Assembly: GCF_037126465.1 (NCBI RefSeq)
Contig: NC_088203.1
Span: 90,086,668 to 90,150,667 of the forward strand
Direction: 5' to 3'
Source: Ornithodoros turicata
Taxonomy: Eukaryota; Arthropoda; Arachnida; Ixodida; Argasidae
DNA length: 64,000 nt
Each line of letters starts with the position of its first letter. Position 1 is the first letter of the stretch. This document shows, piece after piece, positions 20,880 to 32,170 of the stretch. Position numbers and translations under genes: made by a program. The notes under the pieces were generated by a model. That model had not been told where the DNA came from and did no database searches. It worked only from the letters and a program-made list of their open reading frames with translations.

Positions 20880-22049
20880 ATGAGGGGGAAAAAGCATGTA
20901 AACGACACTAGACGTGTTTGAAATTCAAAATTACAGACTGAGATGGCTTCTATGGCTGCACGCAGAGAAACAGATACTCATGAAACGATGCGACAGCACC
21001 AGAGGACACATGTTTTGCCGTGTTTGCGGCTCGTCAACTCTGGCTAGCTGCGCATCGTTCGGAATTGGCAAACCAGGGGTCGCTCAGCAAGCGATATACA
21101 CCTGGGAGGCTGACTGAGCACTCCTCAATGCGACAGTGCAAGCCAGTGAATTATAATAATATATAATATAATTCACTGGCTTGCACTGTGGCTTGCACGT
21201 GCCAGGTGGCTGCGGTACCCCTGTCTGAGCTTCATCCACTAAAGTAACGAAAAAAAAAAAAAAACTGCAAAGAAGGCTACGGCGGAATGAAGACCAATAC
21301 CCGCACGCAGCATTACGAGACGACAGCGATAACTATACCTTTTCTACGGCGGCGCCTACATCGACTCGCCCGTCTTGTTTGAGATGAGGAGAACGTTACA
21401 CAAAGGACGGAACACGTACATGTTCGAAAATAAGCGAAGAAACAGAGAGAAACATGAACGTATAAAGGCCGCTGAGGAATGGCATTGCATAAAATGGGAA
21501 AAGCAAAGAAACTTTTGTAAGCGCTCAGAAATATTATCCAGTACATATTTTCTGGTCACGTTTCTGCACCTGCCATCGAGAGAATAACCGGTTTTGCTCC
21601 GCAAGCAGTAAATGGGCTTCGCGAACTCCGTTTCTTTTGTGTCTTCCTCTCGCCTAGAAGGTGTCGCCCGGCGAGGCCTCAACCCACCTCAACCTCCGTT
21701 TCTCTATAGGATGTTTTCACATGACGTTAAACGAACGCGTTTGGCAGCCATGGTGGTGGTCACCTTTTCGGCGCAGCTGCCGAGATTATCTAGCATTTGG
21801 TCGAAAACGAAGCCTTGAATGGTGTCTTGAAATCCGGTCGCGTCCGCACCCTTCTTTTATCCCGAGGACACTTCGTCATTGTCGTTCTCACATTTGCTTT
21901 TATGAAAACTACGACGGGACTTTCTGTCCCCTGAGTGTACAAATGACTCGCGCTACTTATTTTTTGTCATTTTCACACGCCACAGACCTCCGCGTTCATC
22001 ACGTGGTGGTCCAAAGGTTGTACAAAACAGAAGACACGTGCTGGACAAG
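20880..22049. other. Mostly unannotated; includes a hairpin and mariner upstream region
   Basis: No supported gene. Frames at 21375-21587 plus and 21661-22068 plus lack domains. The mariner's 5' region should lie within about the last 150 bases, where CGACGGGACTTTC (21913-21925) weakly resembles the inner part of its right terminus, but no clear left tip is seen. Confidence 0.4.
21134..21188. repeat. Perfect hairpin, 21-base arms
   Basis: CAGTGCAAGCCAGTGAATTAT is followed, after a 13-base AT loop, by its exact reverse complement. It resembles a small-RNA precursor shape or a relic of a foldback element. No other copy is visible here. Confidence 0.9.
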
Positions 22050-22255
22050 ATGGCCGGCAACGAGGTGAGCGCGCACATCGAACAGCGAATTGTCATGAAG
22101 TTTCTCGTGAATGAAGGGTGTAAAGTCATCTGAAATTCCCAGAAGACTTCAGGGTCAATATGGCCACGATACACTTAGCCAAATGCGTTTGAGTGGTGCA
22201 AACGGTTCCGATACGGCCATACATCAGTGCAGGGCGATCCCGGCCGGGACAATCG
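22050..22255 (+). pseudogene. Mariner transposase, N-terminal part
   Basis: The ATG at 22050 opens a frame reading ...EQRIVMKFLVNEG; one frame change gives VKSSEIPRRLQGQYGHDTLSQ and a second gives FEWCKRFRYGHTSVQGDP. These are the helix-turn-helix blocks of mariner DNA-binding domains. The protein is lost at about 22255, where minus-strand Ty3 sequence begins. Two frameshifts make it non-functional. Confidence 0.85.
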
Positions 22256-23235
22256 AGAGGTTTATTCTGACCAGCAAGAAGAAGCAGGCACGCGCGATCA
22301 TTCAGATGCGAGCACGATCAGGGCATGTCTTCATTATCCTCATGACATTACCCCCCCCCCCCCCTCCTTCGGAAGGCTGGGCTGGGGGTTCGGCCGGCCG
22401 GCCGAAAGGCTTCATACGCAATACGTGAACAACTTCTGTTCCACGTGAGCGGCGGTCAGGCGGCGGTACAAGGGGCGTGACCTCGTAGTTGAGAGGGGAG
22501 AGCTGCCTAGTCACGCGATACGGGCCCACGTAGAGTTTCGTGGAACGCCCTGGCAGACGAGTTGGCGTCCACAGGAGAACTTCATCTCCGACGCTGTATT
22601 CCACAGCGCGGTGGCGGGCGTCATACCGTGAACGGTCTTCGTCTTGCTAAGCGAATGTGCGTACGCGAGCCAGCTGACGAGCTTCTTCAGCGTTAGCGAC
22701 GGCATCGGCCACCAGGACAGGCGGAACGGCCTCTGGAGGAGAAGGCAGCAGGGTATCTAAAAGAGTTGTAGATTGCCTGGAGTAGGGAAGATAGTAGGGG
22801 CTATAGCCGGTAGTACACCGTCGTGCTGTGTTGTAGGCATAAGTGACGTACGGTAACACCATGTCCCAGTTGGCGTGGTCGCAGGAGACGTACATCGAGA
22901 TCATATCGGCGAGTGTGTGGTTGAAGCGCTCAGTTAAACCATTCGTTTGTGGGTGGTAGGACGTCGTGAGGGCATGGACCGTGCTTCAGGCGTCAAGGAG
23001 TGAACGAACGACAGCGGACAAGAAAGGGGTACCGCGGTCACTGAGAAGGGTACGAGGCGCACCGTGTCGAAGGACTATGCGGGGGAGGAAAAAGTGGGAG
23101 ACCTGGTCCGCAGTGTCTACAGGGACGGCTTTGGTCTCGACGTATCGTGTCAAATGATCTACAGCAACCAATATCCACCGGTGTCCACGAGTAGAAGGCG
23201 GGAAGGGTCCCAGAAAGTCAATGCCGAGTGTCAGG
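22256..23235 (-). pseudogene. Ty3-type retrotransposon integrase and 3' end
   Basis: On the minus strand the integrase core is continuous in one frame: GIDFLGPFP (first Asp, near 23205-23230), LLSDRGTPF (second Asp, about 23015-23045), and YHPQTNGLTERFNHTL (Glu, about 22920-22970), then NWDMVLPYVTYAYNTARR and a GDEVLLWTP C-terminal GPY/F-like block (about 22560-22600). Two in-frame stops, TGA near 22986 and TAG near 22645, disable it. After the pol end a purine tract of G(12) (rc of 22350-22363) precedes TGTCATGAGG, which looks like the start of an LTR, and AATAAA follows. Gag, protease, RT and the 5' LTR are absent; the fragment stops at the start of the integrase core. Confidence 0.87.
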
Positions 23236-24103
23236 CTCAGAGCCCAGTGTCAGAGTTCCTGAGAACATCCAACTTGTGGAGCGCCTGATCCTCAAGGACC
23301 GACGGATAAGATGTCTCGAGCTGGCTCGAAGGACGAACCTTTCTGTGGGACCATTGAACCACATCATTCATGAACACCTCCACTTTCGAAAAGTTAGTGC
23401 CTGTTGGGTCCCGACTCCCGAGGCAGCTCTACGTATTTGACCGGCAGAGAAGACTGGAAATCTCCCAAGAGTTAAGGTACCGTTTTGACACTCAAGGACA
23501 ACCGTTCCTTGATCGGATCATCACGCGCGATGAAACGTGGGTGCACCATTTCACTCCTGAGTCTAAACGCGCATCAAAACAATGGAAGTATCCGGGCTCG
23601 CCGGCTCCCAAGAAGTTCCGAAGCACCCTGTCTGCGGGTAAGGTCATGGCCACGGTTTTCTGGGACACGGCTGGCGCTGTTCATGTTGATTCTGGCCAGT
23701 GGTACCATCACCAATAGTGCATATTACTGCAGGTTCTCAGGGATCTGCATAAGGTGTTGAAGCAAAAGCGGTCGGGCCTCATCACCAAAGGAGTCCTCCT
23801 CCTACAGGAGAATGCACGCCCGCATACGCGCATCTCACGACACGCACCTTACAGGAACTTGGCTGGGAGTTGCTGCCACATCCTCCTTACAGTCCAGACC
23901 TCGCCACCAGCGATTTCCATCTCTTCGGGCCACTGAAGGCGTTCCTTTTGGGCCGCCACTTCAGCTGCGACGACGATGTCAAGAATGCGGTCCGATCATG
24001 GCTGCTACGCACCGGTAAGGATTTCTACACTACTGGCATCCAAGCCTTCGTAGAACGCTGGAACAAGCGCGTTAGTGCAGCTGGAGATTACGTTGAAAAA
24101 TAA
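23236..24103 (+). pseudogene. Mariner transposase, C-terminal part
   Basis: Begins at VRVPENIQLVERLI and continues with LELARRTNLSVGPLNHI (second helix-turn-helix). After frame changes the catalytic core follows: ITRDETWVHHF (first Asp, codon near 23529), VLLLQENARPHT (second position) and YSPDLATSDFHLFGPLK (third Asp), ending FVERWNKRVSAAGDYVEK and TAA at 24101-24103. In the consensus the second motif is QDNARPH; here it reads QEN, so the catalytic aspartate is a glutamate. About four frame changes are needed to read through. The DD34D motif spacing is that of mariner, the cut-and-paste family inserting at TA. Confidence 0.92.
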
Positions 24104-24269
24104 AACTAATTTCTCGCCTGTAAGTTCATTTTACCTTTGCGAAAAATTAAAAGTCCCGGTTTGATTTAAACACCCCTCGTATGTTTGTCGCACGCATTGA
24201 AAAATATAGCGCAATTTGTCATCTTTCAATGCCGCTAGCACGAAAAGGGACCACCAGTGGGAAGAGCTA

Positions 24270-24375
24270 ACGAGCACGTCACGTCACTGCCACATCACAA
24301 TGTGACGTAGGTCAAAACTCCCTATACGCTTCGCAAGTCCGCGACGTCATTGCGCATAACGTCACGGTGAAATTT
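24270..24375. promoter_or_regulatory. Cluster of TGACG/CGTCA half-sites
   Basis: CGTCACGTCACTG (24278-24290), TGTGACGTAGG, GACGTCATTGCGC (24344-24356) and AACGTCACGG (24359-24368) form a group of CRE-like half sites, followed by a GATTGGCCGG CCAAT-type box near 24390. It could be promoter-like or merely the body of a repeat; no transcript start or coding exon is recognised downstream. Confidence 0.25.
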
Positions 24376-27300
24376 CTAGGACGGTTCTGATTGGCCGGAG
24401 GAACCTTGTGTGCGCTTCATAAAGGTAAACAAAGGAGCATTCGATGCACAGAGTGCCTCCGGGAGGCCTAAAACAGCTCTGATTTCTGTATTAGAGGTCG
24501 CACGTTAGGGATGATCTTTTGGTTTACCGACGAAAGACAAACGGAAGTATAACGCAATATGTTTGCTGAAGTTTGAATTATTCGGCTCTTGTATAAGTTC
24601 GTTCGTGTCCCAGCATCCTGCAAACATTTTCCCCATTGTGTTCGGATTCCGGTCTCGCGGAGTAGACAACTACCTAGGGCGAAATGCGAGCGTTGTCATA
24701 GAAGTGGTGAATGTAGTCACATGACAACTACAATGCTATACCGTGTACGACGGGACGAACAGGACGGGACGAACTTCATCTTACAATGTGAGGCAACAGG
24801 TGCCTGATAGTGTGGCAGTGGCACCCTGACGGACAATGACGATGCTCGTTCCTGGTAAACTGTGGGACTCCACTGTTATTAGGCGGTAGAAGTTATATGG
24901 GCCACTCAAACAGCACATTACACTGTGACCTGCCGAAGCGCTGTTCGTTTCCGCCACGAAGGGAGAGCCTGCCTTGGTAGTGCACCATGTTTGAACTGTT
25001 CCTGTAGCCACCATAAAACACCACACAAACACTTCCCTATCCGCAGAATTGCTTTTGGACCCTCCAGCAGCAACAACAGTTAATCGCATTCTCCCACCGT
25101 CGACGCAGCCCTGTGTACTTCGTACACTACATCCAACTGCGACGAAGTATAGTCATAAGGTTTGTGCGCTTCCTTGTCCTTGTCCCTGGCTACTGTTCCA
25201 TATCATCATCATGTACAGTCATAAATACAGCTGGTATTTAAAACCGCGTCGCTTAACAAAACGGAAAGCGCACACAACGTACGGCGGCTTCCCCAAGGCA
25301 AATATAAATGGTAGCGAAGCTTGCATTGACCACCACGTCTTCAAGGGCGGCCCTGATAAACACCGTCAGCGCCATCCATCCGTTGCGGGGCAAACTACAA
25401 ATTCCGTCATAATGACGCTACTTGGTACGTCACCATTACGTATAGGGCGGGCCGTGCGCTCTTGCTGCGCGTTCCTTCCATCGCGATGTCGAGCCGCGGA
25501 ATATCATAATCGCTGTTGAAAGCAAAAGAGCAAAAACTCACAAACAATTTCACAGAGAAGAATCAACACTGGCAACATGTGTGCAACAAATGACACAGGA
25601 GACAAGGTGGGGCTTTCTTTCTTTTATCACATGTAAATTCGCCATGCCCTTGTAAACGGTATAAACACCCACATGAGACAATTGATGTTCTGAGGCCGGA
25701 ACACAGTGACTTCGATGTTTCGTCATAAATGCCCACGACAGAATAATGCGCAAGATAACCAGTATGATAGTCCATGTACTGAATAAGCACGAAAGGATAA
25801 TGTACATATTCCAGCAAACACAGGTGGGGCCCATGACCTTAATGTCCAATGCATGCTGCTATAGCTGTCCTCATGCACATCTGGAACTTCCCACATATCT
25901 CTCGTACAAAGAAGGTAGAAGTGAACATATTTGCACCTGTCACATATGATATTTGGATACTTTGTGGTGCTATGTCTGACCACAGTTTTTGGCATTGTAA
26001 CGAATGCTATGGGGAAATAAGAAGGCACAAGTCCATTAGCTCAGTTTAGAAGTCTGTGATGCTTTATCTTGCAAAACAGCCACAATAGTATCAGCTTCCA
26101 GCAATGACAACCTTGTTCAGTGTGTACACACCCTGCTGATGACTACTTCTACTTTGAATACAACAGCATTTTTGTATTAAAGGCATGTCAAAGCATTGAC
26201 AATGTTCCGTGCTTTTGCTATTTTGTGCACATTTTGCCATGTGGTGTAGATTTTCAAGCTGCACAAGATGCTTAGCCCTGCACATATCTGCGCCAACATA
26301 CTGGCGGTTGTGCACACAACTACTGAACTCGGCGCAGGATTCAAAATATAATATTATGGGCTAGGCATCTATGTAGAGAGCTATACACTTAGTACGTATC
26401 AAAGAGTAGGCAAGCTGCTGAAGATTCAAAATAGAAAATGTCTGGTAGGTATACATGTACACAGGTATCTATCTACATACACTAAACATATAAATAATAG
26501 GCACAGACTACTGAACTCAGCATGGCTGTCAAAATACGGAAACACAGTAAAGAGCTCTGTGCAAAAGTGCACTTTGACAAATCGTATGCTACACAGGAGT
26601 GAAAGAATTACAAGAGATCATGTGCAATCTAGGTTACGACTGAAAGCACTGGATAGACAACAGAACCATGCATATCCTTTTGCATGGAAAGAAACCTTGT
26701 GGTTACATTACAACAGTGTGCAGAGATTACGAACTTAGTCCCGCTGCCTGCTGCAGTGCCTTCTCACGTAACGTACTACTTCGTACTTCCTCATTCCTTT
26801 GTCGTGCAACCCAGAACGGTCGTACCCTCAGAAAAAAGTGAGACAGATGATCATGCACCGATGAAGAAATCAAACTCAATGTCTTTGGCACACAAGTGTG
26901 TCCAACACTTCACACAGCTTGGACCTGACCCCTTCTCTTCACGTCTTGGGCGGTGAGGAATATCTTGACGTTGGCTTTGAAGGCTGCTTCACACGCACCC
27001 ACGAACGTCGCAAACACAAGAAGAGGAACCGACAGCTCCAAAGTCAGTACTGTCCACATTCTTGGCACTCAAATAAAGCAATGGATGGCTACTGTCCTGA
27101 AATGTGTCATTCCTCCGAGGAATGTCCCATGTTGGACTTGGTGGTTGGAAGTTGAAAAGACGACGATGAAGAAGAAAACGGCTATGAACAGTCTGCTACA
27201 TGTCTCCGACGGAAACGAAAATAGGCTGCAAAGCTATTTGCCTCATATTGCGATGTATACCAAAACAATCCGGAATTCGACTTAGATTTGCGTATATTAG

Positions 27301-30300
27301 TTGAAACGCCGCCACAATCGCGATATAAAATTCGGCCGTGGAGCACTCTGAGCCCCTGGTGAGAGTCGCCGCGCCGCCGTAGCAGACCACGGAAGTGACG
27401 CACGTTGGCTCTCCTGTTGGAGTTCCTGACTTTCATTTCGCTTCATTTCATTTGGTGTTTCGGCGTACGTCTAATTCCTGCTACGGGGAAAGAACGGAGA
27501 CGAAGAAGCATGTACGAACCCATCTCTCATAGGATATATTGTCTTCAGACTTCCACGAGATCTCCGAATCAAACATCTTCAGGCGTTATTCAGAATTCGC
27601 CGTGTTTGTGCCGGGCAGCCGCACATGGAGCGCGAGAGATATTTGACGTCACGCGCTCCTCAGATTTTCCCGCAATGCTTGGCGCGCTCCATGGGCGATC
27701 GTGTCGAGTGGGCGGCCCAGCGCTCTCGTAATCGTCAGAAATATGGCCATCCGCACAGCGTACTTGCAAAATACTAGTGGCACCATAATATTACATAATA
27801 TTTACACCTTGTTCGGTCTCCTTTTTGCAATGGACAAATTTCGTTTCCGTTGTCCTTTAACTTGCCACTCCGGGTATAACGAGGAGGAGAAGGTATGATG
27901 CCACGTCACCGATGACGTTACAAGTGGAACTCGTTCTGGTTCGCCGGTCAGTGGGGGTCAGCGCCTTGTCCCTTTGCCATCGTAAACCAGTTTTGCCAGT
28001 TCTCCCGGAGAGTTTGGGATAGAAGGAGCGGCCGAAGCATGGCCGAGCCATGAACAATGCTTTTTCAGAACCCCGGAACAGCCGAGCAGCAGACAACAGT
28101 TCTCTGAACCAATCAGCGAGCGTGATCCTTGTAGCGTCAGCGCGAGGTTCCAGGCAGATCACAGGCTGGTACTGCTCTCCACCGTTGCGCACGGTCGCTT
28201 TTTGCGGCGCACTTTAAATTCAATTTCCGCGCTACTTATGACTCTGTGGTGTGAATTACTTCTGATGGTGCGTCTTCCTGGCCTACGTAACAGTTTTGTA
28301 GGAAGAAAACAGGGTGTGAAAAATGACTTCTGTGTGACTTTAATGCCGTTACTTTAAGGGATTATCACATCCGTCACGGTTGATTCCGAAACTACAATGC
28401 CGTTTTACTCCCCGTTCATCACAGATAATTAAGCCGAAAATCCGACGCGAATTACTGGAGTTGTGTCTGTGCAATTTAGTGTAATGCATGGCAAGAGCAG
28501 ACTACGGATGTTGAGAGCATTCTGGAATTCCCTCTCTGCAAACGTCACACGGACAAGGCCAATCAGTTAGTGCCATTTGACGCGGACAACACCAATCAGG
28601 GAGCGGCAGAGAGACCTTGGCGTCCGGCCATCGGGAGGGAGTGATGGCGTCTGCGGTCGCGGGGAGGTCTGAGATAGGCTCGTGGAATGCTGTTTCTGGT
28701 TAGCGTCATACGTGTTTGTATACAGCCAGGAGCGTAAGACAGTGTTCCACGGAACATGGTCATGTCAGCACTTACACGTACTGGTAAGCGAAGGTTGGCG
28801 TATTTACTGAGGCATTTCACTTAGTATGTTGGGGTGCGAATGCCAAGTATATACGATCTCCGAGTCAATCACCTGCGCTCCTCTCCCACTCGTGTGCCCG
28901 GCTTACGTCATTCTGGCTTGGCTGCAGAGGGAGTGCGGATCTTTAAAACGCGTTTATTTAATAAGTACGCTGTTTTCGCAAGAGAAAACTGGCCAAGTAG
29001 ACTGGTTAAACCACGACGAATATTACCGTATGGTCTCATACCCACCTTTCCGGATGCGATAGTCCATTTAGAGGGATAGTTCGCTCTCCAGCATCGATTC
29101 CTCGATTTCTGTTGCAGACGGTAGTGTATTTCGAACCTTGTCAGGTCCGTTCTTTAGTTTCCGGTAGCTCGAGCGGTATGACTTTTTGTAGGCATCTGGA
29201 AGCAACGAGATCCACGCAGGTAGGCTTTCCCGCTGAGAATGACATACGCGCGACGTCGCTCTGAGAACAATGTGACGACGCGAGGGCGTTCCCGTTTCCC
29301 TGGCAGAGATGCGGCTTCCTTTCGCCAGTCCGCGCGCCCGCACTGAAACAACGTCACGAAACGTCATGCGGGCCGATCGCAGCCTTCCGTAATATGCTCC
29401 TCTCCCGGCGCCAGACGGCGCTGCCTATGCCCACAGGAAAATACGGCAAACTCAGAAAATGCATCGATTTCGAACAGAAGGGATTGACGGGGAGTTGTTC
29501 AATGTCTATTGCGCACGTCCAGCAGGTTGTCCTGTGTTGCGTACGTTTATTTGCTCGTCCTCTTGTCATCACCTCAAACTCAGCGATATGTTGCCCACGT
29601 CAAAGCTACACCAGCTCGCTTGCATAATTCTCTTATGATCAGGCTTTTTTTTTCAGTTTCGCTATGAAGCGAAGTATCTTTTTAAAGGGTCAATGAAATG
29701 TCCAGAACAATCCCTGGAATGTTTGCTGAAAACGGTTCTTATGGCGCATTCCATTGGTAGAGCTGCGACAAGTTTTGCCGGGGAAGTGACGAAAACTGTT
29801 CCGTTAGCAGAACCGGTCAGACGTTGAACGTTTCATTGGCGGAGCAAGGGCAAAACGTTTGCTAGAAAGAACAATAGTTTTTAACCCACGAGGTCAAAGC
29901 AAACCCGGGAAAGCACGGGGTCACGCGCTATGCGCGGCGTACGCTTCGCACCTTGAACGATTGTTAGCATTCCATTGACGAAGCAAATCCGTGTGACCCC
30001 GCCGAGACCGTGGACTCAAACCTTATCCAGCGCGGGGCAAAATCTGCTCTCCCAATGGAATCCGCCATTACTGTTCAGAAACTCGTACACCAGAAAGTTT
30101 TCCCCGCTAGAGTGCGCTGTTTTACCGCGACAGCTGTTAAGGACTCAATTTCGTAAAGATCCTGTCCCATACGTCGCATCGCCGAAAACCATTCTCTCCC
30201 TTGGCGCGAGATGAAGCGAAGAAACGAGAAAATGGCGCGCGATGCAGAGTGGTAAATTCGGAGAGCCACATTGACTGTTACGTGGGCGTCACGTGCCCAA

Positions 30301-30596
30301 CAGAAAAAGTGGCAGCGGGTCCTGCCGGTTCACGTATCATGGCATGTGAAGAGTTGCGCCGCACGCGTACCGGCTTCTGGTCACCCGCAGCAGCAGAGGA
30401 GACAGTATTGCGTATGTATGCGGAGGTGATTAGCGGCATTACTGGCCGTCCTAGGAAGTGTACGTACGGAAGATCTTGCTGCGAACCACAATCGACTGGA
30501 CGATCCCTGCACGTAGCGAGCTAGCGAGTAGCACGTAACGAGTAGACAGGCGAGCTCAAATAATCATTCATCTGTCTGTAAATAATAAATAATGAA
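24376..30596. other. 6.2 kb without a recognised gene or element
   Basis: Many frames up to ~110 codons exist but none shows a known domain, and splice-bounded exons cannot be called by eye. Noted: a hydrophobic minus frame at 25550-25849 overlapping other frames; GC-rich, possibly promoter-like stretches near 27350-27700 with TTTCCCGC; CCAATCAG/CCAATCAGCG boxes near 28104-28115, 28558 and 28591; and recurrent CATTCCATTG(G/A)-type strings near 29750, 29840 and 29965. If host genes are in this window, this is the likeliest place. Confidence 0.35.
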
Positions 30597-31471
30597 AGGG
30601 TCACTGCAGTTCTTCGTCAATACAAACATCATTGCGATGCTGACGCTGTCCCCCAGAAGACTCCAACAGATAGTATGATACTCACCTTCAAAGTCGAAGC
30701 AGATATGCCCGACAGTGTCGACATATGATTCTACACACACAACGCATGGGAACACTTCTCGGTCACACAATGTTACAACTACTACCGCTTTGGCACGTGG
30801 CAAAATAATGCATAAGCCCTCACCGCTGCAGAACTTGCGCCGGGCCCCTCATACACGCAGAATGTACCTTGGAAAGGGAATCTAGATGCGCTTACTGCGA
30901 TGGCTCGCACGCAACCACAATTTCTGGATGCCCACGACTGGTGAGTGCCTTAAAAGCTGTAAGAAGCTCCACTTGCGAGGAGCGCCCGCGCCCTCAGAAA
31001 TGACCAGCCCTTCCAAACCCAAAGCTAGTGCTATGTGTCATCCACGAGCCACAGAAAAACTCCAAACCAGCTACTGCTCCACCCACGAAATCCCAAGAGA
31101 ACTTCCCTCCACTTTCCAAGTCGGCAGTACCGAAACCTTCGGGACAGCCAAAAATGCAGACAGAAAATCGTACTGACTTTCCCATACCGCATCCGAGAAA
31201 GCGGAGACTTGAAGATAGGGAGAGCGTAAAGTTAGCCTGGACGCAAGCTCCCAAAAATCCGAAACCCAACGCCAAACCTGTCATCAGCGAGTCTCAAGCC
31301 GATGCCCTACCTCTATTCGTGCACATTATCCCTTTTCTCTTTGCTGCTTTAAAGTCAGTAGTTGCGACCCTGCCGAATGTACAAAATCTCCCGGATGTGC
31401 AACATGTCCTGGCCTTTGAGCCACAGAAAAACAAGCTTCTTCCCCAGCCTCATAATCGAAAATCCTACTAG
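30597..31471 (+). pseudogene. LINE ORF1 (gag-like) with CCHC knuckles
   Basis: The translation begins VTAVLRQYKHHC, then DSMILTFKVEADMPDSVD before an in-frame TGA, and FYTHNAWEHF. Three CCHC-type knuckles follow at about 30771-30940: CYNYYRFG (second Cys now Tyr, and a one-base loss before HVAK), CRTCAGPLIHAEC and CAYCDGSHATTISGC. A basic, proline-rich tail runs to TAG at 31469-31471. Such ORF1 proteins bind the element RNA. Frame breaks and stops make this copy dead. Confidence 0.82.
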
Positions 31472-31513
31472 CCTTTTCCCACTTCCTATCATTGTCCTGC
31501 ACTTGCTATATTA

Positions 31514-32166
31514 TAACGTCATCATGACAGCCAAACCTTTTTCTCCAAAAATACTACAGTGGAACGCCAGAGGACTCTCAAACAAAACTGCAGACCTCTG
31601 CGTACAAGTCAGCAAAGAGCAATACGACGATCTGATTATATCTGAAAGCATGGTAGCAAGCAACTTCCGCTGCTCCCCATATCTCGCTTACCACGCCTCA
31701 ACAAATTAACGCGATGGACGCTCTCGGGCATCGCTCTTCATTCACAGAAGATTGAAACAGGTCCCGGTTGACCTGTCACATCTCGGCACCATAAATATAG
31801 AAGTGGTAGCCCGTAAGGTTCAAAAGGGGAATTCGTGAAATAACAATAATCTCTACATACAGAAGGCAACAATCCAGATTTGTGGTTTCGACTTTCGACA
31901 GCCTTCTTGAGATCTGCCCAGCTCCCATAATAATTGGTGGTGATTTCAACGCCAAACATACCCAGTGGGGAAATCTAACGAACTGCGTCAGAGGGAAGCA
32001 GCTCACCGAATGGTTGAACACCACGAACCTAGTTCTGCTGAATGACGGTGTAGTCCAACTTGTTTCCCACCTCCAAGTTACAAAAGTGCCCTGCACCACA
32101 CACTCTGCTCGCCTGACGTTACCCTTGACTGGGAGACGGAACCGGTCACCTGTTCACCGGTGGCGT
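31514..32166 (+). pseudogene. LINE endonuclease (APE type), truncated
   Basis: The frame from 31514 reads PKILQWNARGLSNKTADL, the opening block of the endonuclease with its conserved Asn, and a DDLIISES segment that covers the catalytic glutamate. A stop at 31707 and a frame change follow. GGDFNAKHTQWGN (about 31933-31972) supplies the conserved DxN block, then RGKQLTEWLNTTNLVLLNDG. Later blocks are read in a third frame (HHTLCSPDVTL) and the terminal SDH motif is missing, so the domain ends about 32166. Confidence 0.85.
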
Positions 32167-32170
32167 TCAG

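Larger units (their letters stand above)
22050..24176 (+). mobile_element. Mariner element, split by a Ty3 fragment
   Basis: The N-terminal (22050-22255) and C-terminal (23236-24103) halves of one mariner transposase lie on the plus strand with about 980 bases of minus-strand Ty3 integrase and 3' end between them. The right end of the mariner is suggested by GTTTGATTTAAACACCCCTCGTA near 24155-24179. Frameshifts occur in both halves. Confidence 0.85.
30597..32170 (+). mobile_element. LINE fragment A: ORF1 zinc knuckles plus endonuclease
   Basis: An ORF1 C-terminal part is followed by the N-terminal portion of an apurinic-type endonuclease on the plus strand, the I/Jockey-superfamily order. 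It is truncated at both ends: only the later ORF1 is present, and the endonuclease breaks off before its final blocks. RT is not found until 36.8 kb, where another LINE piece on the same strand begins. The element that produced it would insert by target-primed reverse transcription. Confidence 0.85.

Noticed and set aside
25550..26315. Minus frames with hydrophobic stretches and cysteine pairs, possibly a receptor or zinc finger
   Set aside because: Three overlapping frames share the region with stops between; no coherent protein can be followed.
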